Assembly: GCA_009741485.1 (NCBI GenBank)
Contig: CM019236.1
Coordinates: 33,744,606 to 33,808,605 of the forward strand
DNA: 64,000 nt
Source: Malurus cyaneus samueli
Taxonomy: Eukaryota > Chordata > Aves > Passeriformes > Maluridae
Direction of reading: 5' to 3'
Shown piece after piece: positions 59,242-64,000 of this stretch. Positions within the stretch are counted from its first letter, which is position 1; every line of letters begins with the position of its first letter. The notes under the pieces were generated by a model. The model made no database searches, was not told the origin of the DNA, and saw only the letters and a program-made list of their open reading frames with translations. Made by a program: the position numbers and the translations under genes.

Positions 59242-62200
59242 CTACCTAGAGTTATGCAGGCAAGTGGGAAATTCTACAGAACATATGCAGTGTCTTGTCA
59301 AATCTGTGATCTATCATTTTATATCATTCTATCCACAGAAACTTTCTCCAAAAAGTCTTTCCAACACTTATGCATGCACTTTAATAAAGGATTCACATAA
59401 GTGATATAGGTGTCACTCCTCTGTGACAATCTGAAGTTCACTAATCTTATGTCACAGAGGTGAAGGAACATGGAAAATGAAATTATTTGCAAGTGTGTTT
59501 ATTGTGACTTGAATCTGGAATTGGAAAACTGACCCATTTAGATGTTTTCACTTTCCAACAAATACCATTTTGTTCCCCAGCACTGTGACATATCAATATC
59601 TCTGATTCTGACTGGTACTTATTAAATGACTGAAACCAAATTTAACAGTGGCAGTTCCTGAAGTTAGCAGACAGGTGCTGCTACATTCCTGCTGCTTTGC
59701 AATCAGCTATGTGCTGCAATGTTAAATTCAGATCTCTTAAAACACAGGGTTTAATTCTGATATTATTTACCTTTTTTTTCCTACTTCACTTTCTTATTTT
59801 GTCCCTTCCCAACACCTTTTATGCAGATTTTCTGCTGCACTTTCCACTTTCGCCTTTCCTTCTAGAGCTGGTCCAAAGCTGGTCCAGAAAGCTGCTCAGT
59901 AAATAACAAGCCTATTTTGATTGTTGGGGAGTGAACAACTACATAAACTATCTATTTATCTATTTATTTTAGTATCATACTGTTCAGTTCATAAATAAAA
60001 GGGAAAAAGAAATTGTTTATACTACCAAAGTGGGTGAATGAACTCCATTATAGGAATATGACACTGAATATAAGAGTGAGCTAGGGGTGTTGAACGATTA
60101 CAGGGTGAATGAAGTATCATAAGTAATGAGTTAAAATTCGAAAGACTATGAACAACAAAAGACATTGCATTAGTCATCAAATTGGTGTTTTTATCTGGTG
60201 TTTGTATTCTTTCCATCTTTTACATATGTTAATGTAATTCTTTTGAAGCAGGAGCTCTTCCGTTTTGATACCTGATAAAAACAGCTGAGAAAGAGCCCGT
60301 GATTTGAGACCTGGTCTTCCTGGGCACCTAACTTTGAATGACATGAGGATCCCAACCAAAAGCTCATCACTATCCTATCTGAAACTGAAAGGGTAGTGCA
60401 CTCCATGTATTTAAGGCAGTCTAACCTCACACTGCTGTGCCAGACAAGTGTCTGCTTTTTACTATTGTCTTGTCCAAGGGAAGTGATCTCTTGGCTGCTA
60501 TTGTAAGTTGTATTTTGTTTTTAGAGTGTCTTTTTAAGGGCTGATAAGATATGAGCTAAAGAATCCGGATTCCATTCAATCCTGAAAAACTGCAATTCTT
60601 GCTAATCACCTCTACTCTCAGAATCTGTGTAACAGCAAGTAAACTCTACCAATGTTTTCTGTTAGACATTTGCAAAGTCTTGCTTTGACCTGTTCTACCC
60701 TAGAGACTTCTGAAACAATTCGAGAAATCATCCATCTTTCTCAAGGAAAACATTCCAGGACCAACACTTAGAAATTCACTCAGGAATTAATAACATGTAT
60801 GTACATATTTGCATTTATAATGCACTGGGTCTGTGTGCCAATATAGGTAACTGCATGTACAATTGACTAGATATATGCTTAAAGCCCAGATAGAGAAAAT
60901 GTTGATATATATGGTAATATTATGCTTGAAAATCCCCTTCTCCATTAGTTATGTCAAACCCAGTGACTCCCTTTTTTTCATCTTACAGGAATGGTTACTT
61001 GGGATGCTGATGAAAAAATTGACTAAAGCGCTCTTTTATGCATAGAAAGCCAGCTTTTGCTTCATTTCTGGAATGCCCCTTGACTCTTGGAAGATGCTTG
61101 CTGAAGCCAAAAGTACTTGTGTCAGGGATGGCTCTTACCTCTTGCTGAGTATTGGATAACACCTTCAGAAGACTGGCTGACAGTGCCATCACCTTGATTA
61201 CATTTGACCACAAATTCACCAGGACATGTCCATCCATGTGGAGAGTCTGATAAAAGAGCTTTTATTCTCTCTGGCTCCCAAAACAGAGCAAATTAACTCA
61301 AAGCAGTTTCACCTAGCCTGCAGCTTCCTTTTTTTGTCTCCTCCCTGGTGTTGCTAACGTGAAGTCAAATAGTCTAAGCCTTAAAATCTGGAATCCATCT
61401 TAATCTGTGTTAAGGCTGGAGACCCTGGTCATGTGTATAAAACCTGTTAGGTTTTATATCTAAGCAAACTAGATATGTACAAATGCAGAGAAAAACAGGT
61501 GTGGGCTGTGATGAACTTGTGAATTTTCACCCAGGCATATATTGACAATGCTGGTCATATGGTACTGCTGTGCTTGGTGTGAGTTGTGCCTAACTGCACT
61601 ACAAGCTATGCGCTTCAGCTGAAGCCAAGTATTTCCTACTGAATATTTTCTGGTATTTTTTTCATTAAAGATCAAATCAAAACATTAACACATACAAGAG
61701 AAAAAGCAACGATTCCCAATTTCCACCCCATCCTGATTTCAGAGATGCTTTTTTTAATCAGAAAACCTTGAAAAGCCAGACATGAAAATGAGCATCTTCC
61801 TCACCAGACTAACAAATGTGTGAAATTTCAGAGAAATCCATTCTCACAGTTTCATTATGTAGAGGATTAATGTTTAATGCTGGGAGGCTGCAGGTCCACA
61901 CTAATAAGAAAAGCTACAAAAGGCTATTGTACAGGGGATGAAAATTTCATCAAATATTCCAAGAACATCTAAAAGGTTTACAGAGTAAAAAGTTAGCTAG
62001 AAGAGGTTCTATTTGTGTTCAAGCAATTTCCTTGATGTAAAATGAGATTTTAATCACACTATAGTTTCACAGTGTCCATATTGTTACTTTTTTCCTTCTT
62101 TCATCGTCTTTGACCTTGATCACATAGCTGTAAGAATTTGATTTTTTTTACCTGTTTTGTCCCTGCATAATGCAAAGCAGCTTGGTTTTGTTTTCTTCCT

Positions 62201-64000
62201 TGTAGATTGAAGTGCATATCCAGATTGCATTTGACAATGCTGTGATATTGACTGAAATGGTAGAGTCAAATAAATATCACTGATGATTGTGACTTTTTAA
62301 AATAAAAAAGAAATTATTCAGATTTCTATTGCAAATCAGTTGCACATGTCTTCCACAAATGTCCTTCTTGGGAAATTTGCCACAATATCAGCAAAAAATC
62401 CCCAAAATTAAAATGGGAATTTGGAACTGATTGGAAAAAGCATTTCTTTTAGAAGGCTTGAAGGCTAGTTCATGAAAATGTTATTCAGGACCTTTTTGCT
62501 ATACTGATTTTCTCATAGTTGAGAACTCTTCTCTGTAGGGGATTTTCTGTTGAGTTCAAAATGCACTAAGTTTCACTTAAGATGACAGCTTCCTACTCAA
62601 TGCTAACAAAATACCACATTCTTAGTCTATAATAATTTGAACAATAGTGTGGGTATAAATAAAAAGGGAAGCAATCTAAATTTGTGCTCACAAGAAAAAA
62701 AAAAAGTTGAAGGCAGTAACTTGAACAACAACCAAAAAATTCCATCTAGAGTTTAGTGAGATATTTAGTCAAAAGTCAACTCATTTTCAAGCCATAATGA
62801 AGTAATCTGGTAGGGTTTTATGGTCCTTTGTGGATTTATGGATGTTTCTCCATCTACTTTTCAGGATATCTCAGAAAAGAAAAGATTAGCTGAGAGTTTT
62901 ACCTATGTAAGCCTACAAAAGTAGTACTGTAAGAAGAATCTCAGAAAAAATATTCTAGACTTGCTGGTTACCTGGTCAGCTCTGCCACCTTTCAGTATGA
63001 GTTCCTAGACTCCAGAACGGATTTCCAGTACATATTTTTTTCTGTTCCACAGTCACTTTCAACATTTACAAGAGAAAAAATAGTTACCAATTTTAATAAA
63101 CAATTTCTTGTATTAAAGGTTTGTGAGTGTCGCATATATACAACAAAGTGAAATCTTCTTATGTTTGTGAATGGAAGTCAGCAAGAATGTAAGTAAATGA
63201 AATTTCAAAAACTCTGGCATACAAGAGATTATACCCCAAACATTGTCATCTGTCACTACTTTTGGCAAATATACACAAAAACATTTGAATTTTATGCATG
63301 GATATCCATACATTGTTCATCATGTTTATTTTCAATGTGTAATCAAAGTATACTTAAAAGAAAGAGCAGAAAAAAAATGAAGAGCAAAGAAAATATCACA
63401 GAAAAGCAGATGCAAAATAAGAGAAGCATTGGGAACAAGTTGCAACTTGAAGCACTACTGAGGAAGTTTTGTCTGAGAGGAGATGCTTTTGAACCCTTCT
63501 GTCTGAAAGGCTTGGCATAGAGAGGAAAACAATGCTCTTCCTTGCCAGATTCCTTGATATTCAGAGGAACAGGAGTTCAAATTTTTGCTCAAAGTAAGTA
63601 ATAACCTAATTAACACAGGCAGACTCTTTTCCCAGGTCTAGAACTTTATCTTGATATTAGATATGGCACAGAAATGTGAATAGAACTAAATATGACCACA
63701 GGTGATAAACTAATGAAACACTATGGTGAGCATTACTGTGTGGAAACAGCAAGAGTTACAAATGAGCTTTAAGAAGTTAATTTATCCTTTCAGTTTCAAT
63801 AAAAAGCAGCATCTAATTCAGCAGCCATTTTATTCTGACAAGATAACAAAGATGCTCACTAACCAGTATTGTGCCTTACAAAGGATGAAGAAAATACATG
63901 CTTGTGTAACTGGAATAATCTTTTGTAAAAATCCAAGACTGAAAGCTAATAAGGAGCCCTTATTAGTTTCCACTTTGTTGCTTTTTGAAAACAGCACTAT
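59242..64000. other. 4.8 kb unique AT-rich DNA with one hairpin
   Basis: No gene, RNA or mobile element is supported to the end of the window. A 10-bp inverted repeat lies at 59418-59460. The frame at 63197-63520 (plus, 107 codons) is Lys-rich and resembles no family. Confidence 0.55.
59418..59460. repeat. 10-bp perfect inverted repeat, 23-nt loop
   Basis: CCTCTGTGAC at 59418-59427 pairs with GTCACAGAGG at 59451-59460. A further TCA/TGA pairing lies beyond a 2-base bulge. Stem and loop size would fit a small RNA hairpin or a fold-back repeat remnant, but the stem is short for a microRNA precursor. Confidence 0.6.

Noticed and set aside
1..64000. A new prokaryote-type defence, toxin or biosynthetic system
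   Set aside because: Nothing in the window has bacterial gene density, ribosome sites or operon layout. The content is vertebrate noncoding DNA and retroelements, and I see no novel multi-gene system.

Overview
This window reads as gene-poor vertebrate DNA from a bird, probably a songbird. The evidence is the repeats. There are several chicken-repeat-1 (CR1) LINE fragments ending in the CR1-type ATTCTATGATTCTGTG 3' end. There are also solo long terminal repeats (LTRs) of the GC-rich, minisatellite-bearing kind I know from passerine endogenous retroviruses. The unique sequence is AT-rich, with long introns or intergenic spacers and no compact operons. Placement in birds is fairly secure; placement in songbirds is inference.

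I can support no intact protein-coding gene, tRNA, rRNA or bacterial-type system. The longest open frames lie in the LTR minisatellite, in a GGAA microsatellite, in decayed CR1 reverse transcriptase, or in AT-rich unique DNA with no recognisable protein. The window is most likely a gene desert or a very long intron.

Layout. 1-4740: unique AT-rich DNA with three CR1 pieces (1-62, 1310-2066, 3970-4311). 4747-6149: minus-strand solo LTR 'A' with a perfect 5-bp target duplication and two internal tandem arrays. 6155-27084: 21 kb of mostly unique sequence with one CR1 tail, T-rich tracts, a 25-N gap and several stretches that look like conserved noncoding elements. 27085-27970: CR1 with a 73-bp exact duplication around one N, probably an assembly error. 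33541-40573: a repeat island holding CR1 endonuclease, plus-strand solo LTR 'B' (perfect 5-bp duplication), an old CR1, a 1.5-kb minus-strand CR1 and plus-strand solo LTR 'C'. 47534-48405: a second LTR family followed by a CR1 tail. 51887-52081: a 179-nt uninterrupted purine tract of GGAA units. 56045-59236: plus-strand CR1 followed by minus-strand solo LTR 'D'. The remaining sequence, to 64000, is unique.

Nothing here acts together as a pathway. The functional candidates are regulatory: LTR promoter and polyadenylation signals, the GGAA tract, and putative conserved elements near 2.6-3.2, 14.1-14.8, 17.6-18.05 and 25.85-26.18 kb. All four LTRs of the main family are solo, with no proviral interior, and all four CR1 reverse transcriptases with a visible catalytic box are mutated there.
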